A stretch of 64,000 nucleotides of DNA, taken from Bradyrhizobium iriomotense (GTDB taxonomy: Bacteria > Pseudomonadota > Alphaproteobacteria > Rhizobiales > Xanthobacteraceae). A program made the position numbers and the translations under genes. Below are positions 8,961-17,203 of the stretch, piece after piece; within the stretch, counting starts at the first letter, position 1, and each line of letters begins with the position of its first letter. Below the pieces are notes generated by a model. That model made no database searches. It saw only the letters and a list, made by a program, of their open reading frames with translations, and had not been told where the DNA came from. The stretch spans positions 310,001-374,000 of the forward strand of contig NZ_JAFCJZ010000004.1 in assembly GCF_018130765.1 (NCBI RefSeq), given 5' to 3'.

Positions 8961-9287
8961 CTACCGCCGCGCCACCAGCACGCCGACGAGGAACGCCAGC
9001 ATCAGCGACGGCAGCGGCGCCTCGCGCACCATGCCGCGCACGATGTCCGTCCAGTGCTGCTCCGGGACGAGCCTTGGCGACCTGACTTCGGGCATCGGCG
9101 GGATGTCCCAGTGTGCTGCGAGTTCGGCGATCTCGCTTTGCGCGAGCTGCACGCCGTCGCGGACGCGGAAGATGGCGGCCTCCGATCGCTCGCGCGGGCC
9201 GAGCGCCATCAGCGTCGCGATTGCCGTGCGCAACGTCATCTCGCCGAAACCTTGCAGCCTGACCGATTCCTCGGGGTCGGACGTCAT
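8961..9287 (-). CDS. Small hypothetical protein with C-terminal membrane anchor
   Basis: The 108-residue product is acidic and soluble-looking except for a C-terminal hydrophobic stretch (LPSLMLAFLVGVLVARR) that would anchor it in the inner membrane. The start is supported by TGAGGAATGTCCC directly before the ATG. It lies 10 bases behind the 37-residue ORF at 9298-9411 on the same strand, so the two likely form an operon. I do not recognise a family. Confidence 0.6.
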   Translation of the reverse strand: MTSDPEESVRLQGFGEMTLRTAIATLMALGPRERSEAAIFRVRDGVQLAQSEIAELAAHWDIPPMPEVRSPRLVPEQHWTDIVRGMVREAPLPSLMLAFLVGVLVARR

Positions 9288-9297
9288 GGGACATTCC

Positions 9298-9411
9298 TCA
9301 CGGCGCGAAGTGGCGCGCGATGGTGAAGGCCGCCGCAGCGCACAGGACCAGCGTTGATACGGCGCCGGCCACGCCGCGCGCGAGATGGGCCCGTGTCAGG
9401 TGCCTGGTCAT
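9298..9411 (-). CDS. Tiny 37-residue single-span membrane protein
   Basis: The frame encodes a basic N-terminus (MTRHLTRAHLARG) followed by one hydrophobic segment (AGAVSTLVLCAAAAFTIA). Its stop codon forms part of the ribosome site of the 108-residue gene downstream, suggesting coupling. A GGAAC-N17-ATT motif (one mismatch from the EcfG consensus) ends about 26 bases before the start, at 9437-9461. The evidence is layout and hydrophobicity only. Confidence 0.45.
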   Translation of the reverse strand: MTRHLTRAHLARGVAGAVSTLVLCAAAAFTIARHFAP

Positions 9412-9488
9412 GATCTTGCTCCATGCTCAGCATGGAAATGACGGCGAGCAAGGTTGGTTCCTGCGCGACGCGCGAATCGGTCGGCCGG

Positions 9489-9713
9489 CTACTTCCGCAG
9501 CAGTTCGCTCAACGCCGCCGTCGCCTCGGCGCAGCGGATGTCGTCGATCTCGCGCGACAGGCTGAGCGCGCTCGATCTCAGCTCTTCGAGCTTCCAATTC
9601 TCCGGATTCTGGTTTTCGAGCTGGCTGAGACGCTTGTTCAGGTCGTCCAGCCTGGATTGGAGCTGCCCGATGCTGGCGGCCCCATTCACTTTCCAAACGC
9701 GTTGTGCGCGCAT
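9489..9713 (-). CDS. 74-residue coiled-coil protein of unknown function
   Basis: The protein has a leucine-rich heptad region (IGQLQSRLDDLNKRLSQLENQ) followed by an amphipathic C-terminus (SREIDDIRCAEATAALSELL). The ATG at 9713 is preceded by AGGGGAA at good spacing. A much longer frame runs upstream of this start but it is only the shadow of the hydrolase gene on the other strand. A degenerate copy of the C-terminal part lies at 4690-4824. Confidence 0.55.
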   Translation of the reverse strand: MRAQRVWKVNGAASIGQLQSRLDDLNKRLSQLENQNPENWKLEELRSSALSLSREIDDIRCAEATAALSELLRK

Positions 9714-9947
9714 CGTTATTCCCCTGATAGTCTCACGGCGTTGTGAGAGCGGTTCGTGGCCGCAATGGGAGTTTCTTTTGTCCGGCTTCAGACTGTTGGG
9801 AACCGTTGCAGATTGGCAACGGAAGTTCCTCGATTGCTCGCGCAGGCCGGCTTGCTCTTGCGCAGCGCGCGTCATAGGCGCGGAATCTGCATGTGCGCGA
9901 TCGCGACGGCGCGGGTAGCGCACGTCCAAAAAGCGAAGGACAGACGC

Positions 9948-10901
9948 GTGACGAGATTTGTGAATGTGGCGGCCGGCCAGCTTGGCCCGATTGCGCGGCG
10001 TGAGACCAGGACCGAGGTCGTGGCGCGCTTGACGGCGTTGATGCGCCAGGCGAAGGCCAACGGCTGCGACCTGATCGTCTATCCCGAGCTCGCGCTGACC
10101 ACCTTCTTTCCGCGCTGGTATTTCGAGGATCAGGCCGAGATCGACAGCTTTTTCGAGCGCGAGATGCCGGGGCCGGAGACGCGAGCCCTGTTCGATCTCG
10201 CCCGCGAGCTCGGCATCGGATTTCACCTCGGCTATGCCGAGCTGACGGTCGAGGCCGGCGACGTCAGGCGCTACAATACCTCCATTCTCGTCGACAAGAG
10301 CGGTGCGATCGTTGCGAAGTACCGCAAGGTCCATCTGCCCGGCCATGCCGAGCACGAGCCGTGGCGCAAATTCCAGCATCTGGAGAAGCGCTATTTCGAG
10401 CCCGGCAGCGGCTTTGGCGTCGTCGAAGCGTTCGGCGGTATGATGGGAATGGCGATCTGCAATGACCGCCGCTGGAGCGAGACCTATCGCGTGATGGGCC
10501 TGCAGGGCGTCGAGATGGTGATGATCGGCTACAACACGCCGGTGCACAATCCGCCCGCGCCGGAGCATGACGACCTCTCGTTGTTCCACAATCACCTGGT
10601 GATGCAGGCCGGCGCCTATCAGAACGGCACCTTCGTGGTCGGCGTCGCCAAGGCCGGCGTCGAGGAGGGTGTCGACCATATCGGCGGCAGCTGCATCATC
10701 GCGCCCTCCGGCGAGATCATCGCGCGATGCACGACCAAGGGCGACGAGCTCGCGCTCGCCCGCTGCGATCTCGACCTCTGCAACTCCTACAAGCGCACGA
10801 CATTCAATTTCGACGTTCACCGCCAGCCGCGGGCCTATGGGATGATCGTGGAGCGGAAGGGCGTGGCGACGATGGCGGATGGGTCGGCGGTGAAGAGGTG
10901 A
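9948..10901 (+). CDS. N-carbamoyl-D-amino acid hydrolase (nitrilase superfamily)
   Basis: This is a 317-residue carbon-nitrogen hydrolase. The nitrilase catalytic triad is visible: Glu in YPELALT, Lys in YRKVHLPG and Cys in AICNDRRW. The closest family is the N-carbamoyl-D-amino acid amidohydrolases, which release D-amino acid, CO2 and ammonia; the FFPRWYF and PWRKFQHLEKRYFEPG segments are typical of it. I chose GTG at 9948 because AAGGA stands 6 bases upstream and homologues start at this point (TRFVNVAAGQLGPI). The open frame reaches further upstream without a start signal. It appears to be a single-gene unit, with no hydantoinase next to it. Confidence 0.85.
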   Translation: MTRFVNVAAGQLGPIARRETRTEVVARLTALMRQAKANGCDLIVYPELALTTFFPRWYFEDQAEIDSFFEREMPGPETRALFDLARELGIGFHLGYAELTVEAGDVRRYNTSILVDKSGAIVAKYRKVHLPGHAEHEPWRKFQHLEKRYFEPGSGFGVVEAFGGMMGMAICNDRRWSETYRVMGLQGVEMVMIGYNTPVHNPPAPEHDDLSLFHNHLVMQAGAYQNGTFVVGVAKAGVEEGVDHIGGSCIIAPSGEIIARCTTKGDELALARCDLDLCNSYKRTTFNFDVHRQPRAYGMIVERKGVATMADGSAVKR

Positions 10902-10908
10902 GGCTCTT

Positions 10909-10985
10909 GTAGCCCGGGTGAGCGCAGCGACACCCGGGAATCAACTCGCAAAGATCCCGGATGCCGCTACGCTCATCCGGGCTAC
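10909..10985. repeat. Palindromic intergenic repeat (GTAGCCCGG type)
   Basis: The left arm starts GTAGCCCGGGTGAGCGCAGC and the right arm ends GCTCATCCGGGCTAC, forming a long imperfect hairpin of 77 bases. This motif resembles REP-like elements scattered in Bradyrhizobium and Rhodopseudomonas genomes (recognition from memory). Confidence 0.65.
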
Positions 10986-11059
10986 GGGACCGGGTGTGTC
11001 GCCGCCTGTCAACCCGCTGCTGCGAAAATATTCCGCTTTACCGAAATTCGGATTTGTCG

Positions 11060-11577
11060 TACGTATCGCCCGTCCCGGCTCATCCTTGAGGGGCGATCAT
11101 GTGGTCGTCATTTTCGCGAGTCGGGCTTGCGGTGGACGCGGCAGCGTCGGCACGAAAGGTTAAGGGCAGGGCGGGTAGTCCCTGTGAGCTCGTAACCACG
11201 TGCAGACGAGCGGCGCTGAAAGTTCGTCTCGCCAACATTTTTCCCGCGATGTCGACAGCGCGGGAAAACCCTGTGGCGGCCGGCGGATACGCGTACGGCA
11301 AAACCGTGTGGTCCTGGCCGTCGTTGCTACGGTCAAGCCTTTCGCGAAGATGCGCGCGAGCCCAACCGGGCAGACGGCATCGTCAATTCGCGAGGTGAGG
11401 GAGGCCAGAAGGAATTCGGCTCCCGGGAGAGCACGGCATAAGCCGTCCGACCATCGCGCAGGGAAGGCCGAGTGTTAGGCTTCACCTGTATGCTGCTGTG
11501 CGGTTCTTTTGCGCTATATCTTCGCGCAGTGGACCGCGGGTGCCAGGTCAGCACCCGGCCTTCCCTGCGCCCTCTTG
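11060..11577 (-). repeat. Probable multicopy non-coding repeat, about 0.5 kb
   Basis: This gene-free stretch has stops in the plausible frames and no ribosome sites, yet it matches my memory of a roughly 500-base element seen many times in Bradyrhizobium genomes. Its marks are GACCACATGATCGCCCC at one end and a duplicated GGCCTTCCCTGCGC near 11468 and 11568. Short frames inside it are often mis-annotated as genes. Copy number cannot be checked here. Confidence 0.4.
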
Positions 11578-11692
11578 GATCGAGAGGGTGGAGAGATCAA
11601 GCAAAGCTCGGGCGAGATGAGCCGCGAGAAGGCGAAGGCGTGTCTGTAAGTTGAAATGCAAGCCGAAAGAGCGCGCTGTTGCTTCATACTCC

Positions 11693-11772
11693 GTCATTGC
11701 GAGCGCAGCGAAGCAATCCAGAGCCTTTCCGCGGAGGGATTCTGGATTGCTTCGCTGTGCTCGCAATGATGA
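11693..11772. repeat. Palindromic repeat (CATTGCGAGCGCAGCGAAGC type)
   Basis: The arms are GTCATTGCGAGC...GAAGCAATCC at the left and GGATTGCTTCGC...GCTCGCAATGA at the right, making an 80-base hairpin. It is a REP-like element in front of a second palindromic element. Confidence 0.65.
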
Positions 11773-11799
11773 CTTGGAAAGAGCGTGCGCCACACTCCG

Positions 11800-11944
11800 C
11801 TCTCGTGCCCCGGACGCAGCGCAGCGTCTCTTCGACGATGCGCTGCAGAGCCGGGGCCCACATTTCCAAGGGCGCTCGCGCAGTCTGGGTCCCGGCTCGG
11901 CGCCGCAACGCTTGCGCATTGCTGCTTGTCCGGGACACGAGAGG
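11800..11944. repeat. Palindromic repeat (CTCTCGTGCCCCGGAC type)
   Basis: CTCTCGTGCCCCGGAC at 11800-11815 pairs with GTCCGGGACACGAGAG at 11929-11944. Inner GC-rich segments pair further. It fills the space before the tetR gene and carries no gene. Confidence 0.6.
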
Positions 11945-11977
11945 GGCCGGACCCACAATCACAACCACGTGTCTTTA

Positions 11978-11999
11978 TTCGGGAACGATCATTCCCTAT
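11978..11999. promoter_or_regulatory. Operator of the TetR regulator (tetR copy)
   Basis: The palindrome GGGAACGATCATTCCC (11981-11996) lies 12 bases before the tetR start. The same 20-base sequence TAGGGAATGATCGTTCCCGA recurs in opposite orientation before the MFS gene. Position suggests autorepression. Confidence 0.75.
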
Positions 12000-12008
12000 T
12001 ATCCCGCA

Positions 12009-12629
12009 ATGCAAAAAGCCGCCCGCCGATCGCAAGCTGTCGCCCGTCCGCCCGGTCGTCCCCGGGAGTTCGACATGGACACCGCGCTTGACCGCGCCCT
12101 TCGGGTGTTTCGCGAGCGCGGCTATCACGCGACCTCGATCGGGGATCTCACTGCCGCGATGCGGCTTGCCACCGGCAGCGTCTACAAGGCGTTTGCCGAC
12201 AAGCATGCCGTATTCCTCGCCGCCTTCGAGCGCTACGCCGGCTTGCGCCAGGAGCAGACCCGCAGCGCCGCGGCGCGCGGGGAGAATGGCCGCGAGCGGC
12301 TGCGCCACGTGCTCTTATCCTATGTCGAACATTCCCAGGGCATCGAGGGACGGCGCGGCTGCCTTGTGGTCGGCAGCGCCGTTGAATTGTCGGCGGTCGA
12401 TCCCGTGATCCGTGCGCGTGTCGACGCGCAGCTCAAGACCAATGAAGACTTCATCGCCGGCCTCATTCGCGAGGGCCAGGCCGACGGCTCGATTCCGGGC
12501 CATGTCGATGCCGACGACACCGCGCGGCTGATGATCTGCATCACGCAGGGCATGCGCGTCGTCGGCAAGGCGCGCCTCCCGCTCGACGGGGCCCGCCTCG
12601 TCGGCGTCGCGATGAAGCTGCTCGCCTGA
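12009..12629 (+). CDS. TetR-family transcriptional repressor
   Basis: The 206-residue product has an N-terminal TetR helix-turn-helix (residues about 15-65, FDMDTALDRALRVFRERGYHAT and TGSVYKAFADKHAVF) and an alpha-helical ligand domain. The ATG at 12009 is taken because the helix-turn-helix follows directly; the frame continues upstream into repeat DNA. It is followed at 53 bases by an MFS exporter gene. Matching 16-bp operators precede both genes, so it most likely represses itself and the transporter until a ligand binds. The ligand is unknown. Confidence 0.85.
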   Translation: MQKAARRSQAVARPPGRPREFDMDTALDRALRVFRERGYHATSIGDLTAAMRLATGSVYKAFADKHAVFLAAFERYAGLRQEQTRSAAARGENGRERLRHVLLSYVEHSQGIEGRRGCLVVGSAVELSAVDPVIRARVDAQLKTNEDFIAGLIREGQADGSIPGHVDADDTARLMICITQGMRVVGKARLPLDGARLVGVAMKLLA

Positions 12630-12641
12630 ATTTATGTCCTA

Positions 12642-12664
12642 TTAGGGAATGATCGTTCCCGATA
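12642..12664. promoter_or_regulatory. Operator of the TetR regulator (MFS copy)
   Basis: GGGAATGATCGTTCCC at 12645-12660 is the same palindrome found before tetR, in inverse orientation. It sits 22 bases before the MFS start, where a bound repressor would block transcription. Confidence 0.75.
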
Positions 12665-12681
12665 TATCGGAGACTGCGTAA

Positions 12682-13875
12682 ATGACCATGAATGCCACGA
12701 TCGAGACCGCACCCGAGCCGGATGCGGTGTCGCAGCGCCTGACCTTCGTGCTTGCCGCGGCCTGTGGCATGGTCGCCGCCAACCTCTATTACGCGCAGCC
12801 GCTGATCGCCCCGATCAGCGCCGCGCTCGGCCTCTCGCATGCGGCGGCGGGGCTGATCGTGACCATGACCCAGATCGGCTATGGCGTGGGGCTGCTCTTC
12901 ATCGTGCCGCTCGGCGACCTCGTCGAGAACCGCGCGCTGATCTGCTCCGTCATCACGCTCGGCGCCGCCGCACTGCTCGCTGCCGCCTTCGCCACCCATG
13001 CGCTGCCGTTCCTGGTGGCCGCGCTGTTCATCGGCCTCGGCTCGGTCGCGGTGCAGATCATCATCCCCTATGCCGCACATCTGGCGCCCGAGGCGATCCG
13101 CGGCCGCGTCGTCGGCAACGTCTCGACCGGCCTGATGCTCGGCATCATGCTGGCGCGCCCGGTGTCGAGCTTCGTCACCGCGGCCTCATCGTGGCACGCG
13201 GTGTTCTTCGCCTCCGCCGCGCTGATGGTCGTGCTCGCGGCCGCGCTCTGGATGTCGCTGCCGAAGCGCAAGCCCGTCGCGCGCATGCACTACGGGACGC
13301 TGCTGCTGTCGATGCCGCATCTGGCGCTGACCACGCCGCTGCTCCGGCGCCGCGCGCTCTACCAGGCGAGCCTGTTCAGTTGCTTCACCCTGTTCTGGAC
13401 GGTGGCGCCGCTCCAGCTCGCCGCCGCGTTCGGCTTCTCCCAGCGCGGCATCGCGCTGTTCGCCTTGGCTGGCGTCGCCGGCGTGTTTGCAGCCCCGATC
13501 GCGGGCCGGCTCGCCGATCGCGGCCATAGCCGTATCGCGACGCTGGTTGCCATGCTGCTCGCGGCTGCGGGCTTCCTTGCGACCTATCTCGGCGCACCCG
13601 GTTCGATGCTGAACCTCGCCTGTCTGGTCGTGGCCGCCATTGCCATCGATATCGGTGTGCAGGGCAACGTCGTGCTCGGCTTCCGCGCCATCTTTGCGCT
13701 CGGGCATGAGCATCGCAGCCGCCTCAACGGCCTCTATATGGCGACATTCTTCGCGGCCGGCGCCGCCGGCTCCGCGATCGGCGCCTGGGCCTTCGCGCAA
13801 GGCGGCTGGACGCTGGCCTCGGCCATTGGCCTCGCTCTGCTCGTCGCGGGCCTGCTCTATGCGGCCACTGAATAG
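12682..13875 (+). CDS. MFS transporter, probable drug/metabolite exporter
   Basis: The 397-residue protein has about 12 membrane segments. The first loop shows GMVAANLYYAQPLIAPISAALG and the motif-A region GVGLLFIVPLGDLVENRALI, a pattern of DHA-type proton-driven exporters. ATG at 12682 is preceded by GGAGA; an in-frame ATG lies two codons later. It is under the TetR operator and is presumably the regulated resistance or efflux gene. Substrate unknown. Confidence 0.8.
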   Translation: MTMNATIETAPEPDAVSQRLTFVLAAACGMVAANLYYAQPLIAPISAALGLSHAAAGLIVTMTQIGYGVGLLFIVPLGDLVENRALICSVITLGAAALLAAAFATHALPFLVAALFIGLGSVAVQIIIPYAAHLAPEAIRGRVVGNVSTGLMLGIMLARPVSSFVTAASSWHAVFFASAALMVVLAAALWMSLPKRKPVARMHYGTLLLSMPHLALTTPLLRRRALYQASLFSCFTLFWTVAPLQLAAAFGFSQRGIALFALAGVAGVFAAPIAGRLADRGHSRIATLVAMLLAAAGFLATYLGAPGSMLNLACLVVAAIAIDIGVQGNVVLGFRAIFALGHEHRSRLNGLYMATFFAAGAAGSAIGAWAFAQGGWTLASAIGLALLVAGLLYAATE

Positions 13876-14044
13876 TTACCGGGACTGCTCATTGTGCAAT
13901 GCGCGCGTTTACCAAGCCGCGGACGAGAAGCCATCCGGTGCCTGACGAATCCTTCTGTGCCGCAATTTCCATCTCGCGGTTCGGTTGCAGTTGTAGTACT
14001 TTCGTCGCAATCGGACCTGGTTAACGGGCGGCAGGGGGAGGCTG

Positions 14045-14464
14045 ATGAGGCGTGCGGGGCTGTTTGGCGTACCGCGGGTACGGCCATGGTCGTGGCAGGC
14101 GTTTCTGCTGGGACTCGTCATCGTCGCAGTATCGGCCCTGCTTCAGGGCATCTGCGTCGCGCTCGGCGCAAAGCTTTATTTCGCGGCGTTCGTGCCCAGC
14201 CTGTTCGTGCTCGCGCTCGTCGCCGGCGTGCCTGCGGCGACATTCGCCGCGCTGCTCACCGTTCCGCTGGTGTGGTGGGCGTTCATACCGCCGTTCTTCG
14301 AGTTCACCCCGCTGACCAGCGCAAACGCGGATTCCATCAACCTGTTCTGCCTGCTCGCTGTGCTCCTGATCGGCCTTGCCGATCTCTGCCGCGAGACGAT
14401 GGCCATCATCAGCCGCGGCGGGCTCAAGCCTTCGGGCAAGAGCGCGGCAACGAATTCGCAATAA
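14045..14464 (+). CDS. DUF4118-like membrane protein
   Basis: The 139-residue protein has three to four hydrophobic segments (FLLGLVIVAVSALLQGICVAL, FAAFVPSLFVLALVAG, FAALLTVPLVWWAF, LFCLLAVLLIGLADL). The layout resembles the DUF4118 membrane module found in KdpD-type and related sensor kinases, but here it stands alone without a kinase domain. A strong site (GGGGGAGG) precedes the ATG. Function unknown. Confidence 0.6.
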   Translation: MRRAGLFGVPRVRPWSWQAFLLGLVIVAVSALLQGICVALGAKLYFAAFVPSLFVLALVAGVPAATFAALLTVPLVWWAFIPPFFEFTPLTSANADSINLFCLLAVLLIGLADLCRETMAIISRGGLKPSGKSAATNSQ

Positions 14465-14602
14465 ATCGGCGTTGCGCGGGCGTGCGCGTTGCGCACGCGC
14501 AACAGTCCGGCAACCATGCGCGAGCTTGCCGCGCGCCGCTAACTTTTCGAAAAAGATTTGGCCGCAATTTCTCTCCCGGGAATGACGAGGGAGTTTTCGG
14601 AC

Positions 14603-14812
14603 ATGAACGGCCAGATCAACGGACACGCCATCTTGGAGAACGTGCGCCGCTATCGCGGCATCGCATCGCTCTATCGCCAGACCGCTGCATTCCGCCCGGG
14701 CCAGAGCTGGTCGCTGCTGGAGCAGGCGAGGGAGTGGGAAGCGCGGGCGCTGTCGGAGCTCGAAGCCTATTTCGCTGGGCGCATCGACTACGCCGCTCCG
14801 CTCGCGGCCTGA
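14603..14812 (+). CDS. 69-residue small protein, paralogue of the gene at 27191
   Basis: The core ILENVRRYRGIASLYRQTAAFRPGQSW aligns with MENVRRYRALASLCRQQAAYRPLQNW at 27191, and both continue with a helical stretch ending in an ALxEVEL-like block. The predicted protein is all-helical and soluble. I chose ATG 14603 because GAGGGAG precedes it and the family core starts soon after; ATG 14582 in the same frame would add 7 residues. Function unknown. Confidence 0.6.
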   Translation: MNGQINGHAILENVRRYRGIASLYRQTAAFRPGQSWSLLEQAREWEARALSELEAYFAGRIDYAAPLAA

Positions 14813-14950
14813 TTGTTGACCGCGCAGGGCGGGGCGCGATCCGCCCGGCCGGGGGCGGGCGACCCGGGGCGACTACGGAATTGTCTCGATGCCCGCTTGT
14901 GCTAGCAACATCCCGATCGAGATCTCCTTTACGGAGGCCGGGGGCGAGCG

Positions 14951-15043
14951 ATGACCACCTTCAACCGCATCTTCACCACAGAGCGCCTGCTGCAGATCAT
15001 CGTCATTCTGGCGGCGACGATCGCGATGAAGCTGATGGCGTAG
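14951..15043 (+). CDS. Tiny 30-residue membrane peptide
   Basis: The frame MTTFNRIFTTERLLQIIVIL continues with a hydrophobic AATIAMKLMA end, giving a single membrane span. GGAGG lies 13 bases before the ATG, with a purine-rich stretch closer in. It ends 11 bases before the cbbR stop on the other strand. Supported only by ribosome site and hydrophobicity. Confidence 0.4.
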   Translation: MTTFNRIFTTERLLQIIVILAATIAMKLMA

Positions 15044-15054
15044 GCGTCCGCGGG

Positions 15055-16032
15055 CTATTGCCCGCTGAGCTCGGGCACGACGGGCAGATAGTTCGCCCCC
15101 TCCGAACCAAGAAAATCGAACATCGCCTGCGCCGGCGGCAGCAGCACCTTGTCGCTGCGGCGGATCACATACCACTGGCGGACGATCGGCAGGCCGGCGA
15201 CATCGAGCACGATGAGCCGGCCCTCGGTGAGCTCATGCGCGACCGTGTGGGCCGAGATGAAGGCGATGCCGAGCCCGGCGATCACCGCCTGCTTGATGGT
15301 CTCGTTGCTGCTCATCTCCATGCCGATGATCGGCTCGAGGTCCGACTTCTGGAACATGCCCTCCATCAGCGTCCGCGTGCCCGAGCCGGGCTCGCGGGTG
15401 AGGAAGGTCTCGTGCACGAGATCGGTCAGGCTGAGACCGGAATCCTTCTCCAGCCAGTGCCCCTTGCGCGCGACGATCACGTGCGGATTGCGTCCGAGCT
15501 GACGGACGTCGACGCTGACGTCGGCCGGTGGCCGACCCATCACCGCGAAATCGAGGTCGTAGCCGTGCATGGCTTCGCGGATCTCCTCGCGATTGCCGAT
15601 GGTGAGCTTGATCTCGATCTTGGGATGCCGCTTCGAGAACGCCGCGATCGCATGCGGCACGAAATATTTCGCGGTCGAGACCGCGCCGAGCTGCACCGTG
15701 CCGCCGGTCCGCCCCGCCAGCAGGTCGAGCGCGCCCTGGCAATCCATGATCGCGGCTTCGACCCGCTCGGCCAGCGCCAGCACCTCCTTGCCCGCCTCCG
15801 TCAGCAGCATGCCGTCGCCGGTCCGCTGCACCAGCGGCAGGCCGGCGAGGTCCTGAAGCTGCCGGAGCTGCTGGGTCACGGCCGGCTGCGTCAGCCCGAG
15901 ATGGCCGGAGGCCGCGGTCACGCTGCCCTTGGCCGAGAGCGCCGCGAGCGAGCGCAGCTGCCGGATCGTCAGATGCCGGAGCTGGGCCGCCGCATGGCCG
16001 GGGCCATTATAAGAAAATTCTTTGGCGCTCAT
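15055..16032 (-). CDS. cbbR: LysR-type regulator of the Calvin cycle operon
   Basis: The 325-residue protein has an N-terminal winged helix-turn-helix (residues about 20-80, TIRQLRSLAALSAKGSVTAA and TQPAVTQQLRQLQ) and a LysR effector-binding domain (VQLGAVSTAKYFVPHAIAAF, QAVIAGLGIAFISAHTVAHE). It is divergent from cbbF with 90 bases between, the standard position of CbbR. CbbR senses metabolites such as RuBP, ATP or NADPH in other bacteria and activates the cbb operon. Ligand here is not shown by the sequence. Confidence 0.92.
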   Translation of the reverse strand: MSAKEFSYNGPGHAAAQLRHLTIRQLRSLAALSAKGSVTAASGHLGLTQPAVTQQLRQLQDLAGLPLVQRTGDGMLLTEAGKEVLALAERVEAAIMDCQGALDLLAGRTGGTVQLGAVSTAKYFVPHAIAAFSKRHPKIEIKLTIGNREEIREAMHGYDLDFAVMGRPPADVSVDVRQLGRNPHVIVARKGHWLEKDSGLSLTDLVHETFLTREPGSGTRTLMEGMFQKSDLEPIIGMEMSSNETIKQAVIAGLGIAFISAHTVAHELTEGRLIVLDVAGLPIVRQWYVIRRSDKVLLPPAQAMFDFLGSEGANYLPVVPELSGQ

Positions 16033-16057
16033 TATGATTAGAAATTTTCCTTATTAA
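16007..16057. promoter_or_regulatory. Putative CbbR-binding region between cbbR and cbbF
   Basis: An AT-rich imperfect inverted repeat (TTATAAGAAAATTC at 16007-16020 against GAAATTTTCCTTATTAA at 16041-16057) spans the cbbR start. It stands out in GC-rich surroundings and contains LysR-type T-N11-A motifs. LysR regulators typically bind such sites and repress their own gene while activating the divergent operon. Confidence 0.5.
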
Positions 16058-16122
16058 GCCGCCCCTGTCAATCTCCTGATGCCGGGACTGACCGCACCGA
16101 CCTCCAGCGGGGAGGGCAATGG

Positions 16123-17190
16123 ATGCGGCGCCGGCCCAGGGGATGGACGCAGATGACTGGGCAATTCAGGCTGGACGATCACCTTCAACGGTATTCAGAG
16201 ACCGCACCCCACGCGCTGGCGGTGGCGGCCGCAGTCGATGCCATCGCGGCCGCGGCGATCGAGATCGCCGACCTCATCGCCAGCGGCGATCTCGCCGACG
16301 CCTCGGGCCTGACGACGGGCCGCAACAGCGACGGCGATGTCCAGCGCGATCTCGACGTGCAGGCCGATGCGATCCTGCGCCGCTGCCTCGGCAAGCTGCC
16401 GGTCGCGGCACTGGCGTCGGAGGAGATGCGCGAGCCGCAGATCGGCGACCGTGAGGGACGCATCTGCATCGCGATCGATCCGCTCGACGGCTCCTCCAAC
16501 ATCGACATCAACATGACCGTCGGCACGATCTTCTCGATCCTGCCCGCGCCCGACGACCTGTCGCTCGCCTTCCATCAGCGCGGCTCGGCGCAGCTCGCGG
16601 CGGGCTTCGTCACCTACGGGCCCCAGACCTCGCTGGTGCTGACGCTCGGCGACGGCGTCGACATCTTCACGCTCGACCGCAACGCCGGCTGCTTCCGCCT
16701 CGCGCGCAGCGCCGTGCAGATCTCCGAGGCCTGCGAGGAGTTCGCGATCAATGCATCGAACCGCCGGCACTGGGACCCGCCGGTGCGCGCCTTCATCGAC
16801 GAATGCCTTGCCGGCGTCGAGGGGCCCGCCAACCACAATTTCAACATGCGCTGGATCGGCTCGCTGGTCGCGGAAGCCTATCGCATCCTCACCCGCGGCG
16901 GCGTGTTCCTCTATCCCTCGGACGCGCGGCCCGGCTACGGTGACGGCCGCCTGCGCCTCACCTACGAGGCGCACCCGATGGCGATGATCATCGAGCAGGC
17001 CGGCGGCTCGGCCACGACCGGGCGCGAGCGCATCCTCGACCTGTCCGCGCAAAGCCTGCACCAGCGCGTGCCGCTGATCATGGGCTCGAGCAACGAGGTG
17101 CGGCGCGTCGAGGAGCTGCATTGCGATCCGCTGCTGGTTGCCAGCGTGTCGGCGCCGCTGTTCGCGCGGCGCGGATTCTTCCGACTCTGA
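16123..17190 (+). CDS. cbbF: Fructose-1,6-bisphosphatase class I
   Basis: The enzyme dephosphorylates fructose-1,6-bisphosphate (and probably sedoheptulose-1,7-bisphosphate) in RuBP regeneration. Class I marks are the metal site [27 protein letters not shown], the substrate segment [20 protein letters not shown] and [15 protein letters not shown]. The start at 16123 has GGAGGG 6 bases upstream; ATG 16153 ([11 protein letters not shown]) fits the usual N-terminus better and is a real alternative, making 345 residues. First gene of the cbb operon, 13 bases before cbbP. Confidence 0.93.
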   Translation: MRRRPRGWTQMTGQFRLDDHLQRYSETAPHALAVAAAVDAIAAAAIEIADLIASGDLADASGLTTGRNSDGDVQRDLDVQADAILRRCLGKLPVAALASEEMREPQIGDREGRICIAIDPLDGSSNIDINMTVGTIFSILPAPDDLSLAFHQRGSAQLAAGFVTYGPQTSLVLTLGDGVDIFTLDRNAGCFRLARSAVQISEACEEFAINASNRRHWDPPVRAFIDECLAGVEGPANHNFNMRWIGSLVAEAYRILTRGGVFLYPSDARPGYGDGRLRLTYEAHPMAMIIEQAGGSATTGRERILDLSAQSLHQRVPLIMGSSNEVRRVEELHCDPLLVASVSAPLFARRGFFRL

Positions 17191-17203
17191 GCGAGGTGAA
17201 CGC

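Noticed and set aside
10902-12008. Several short frames between the hydrolase and tetR
   Set aside because: They lie in palindromic or multicopy repeat sequence, lack ribosome sites and overlap each other on both strands.
13894-16041. Plus-strand frame of 715 codons over the DUF4118 gene, small genes and cbbR
   Set aside because: It crosses several supported genes in other frames and on the other strand and has no family features.
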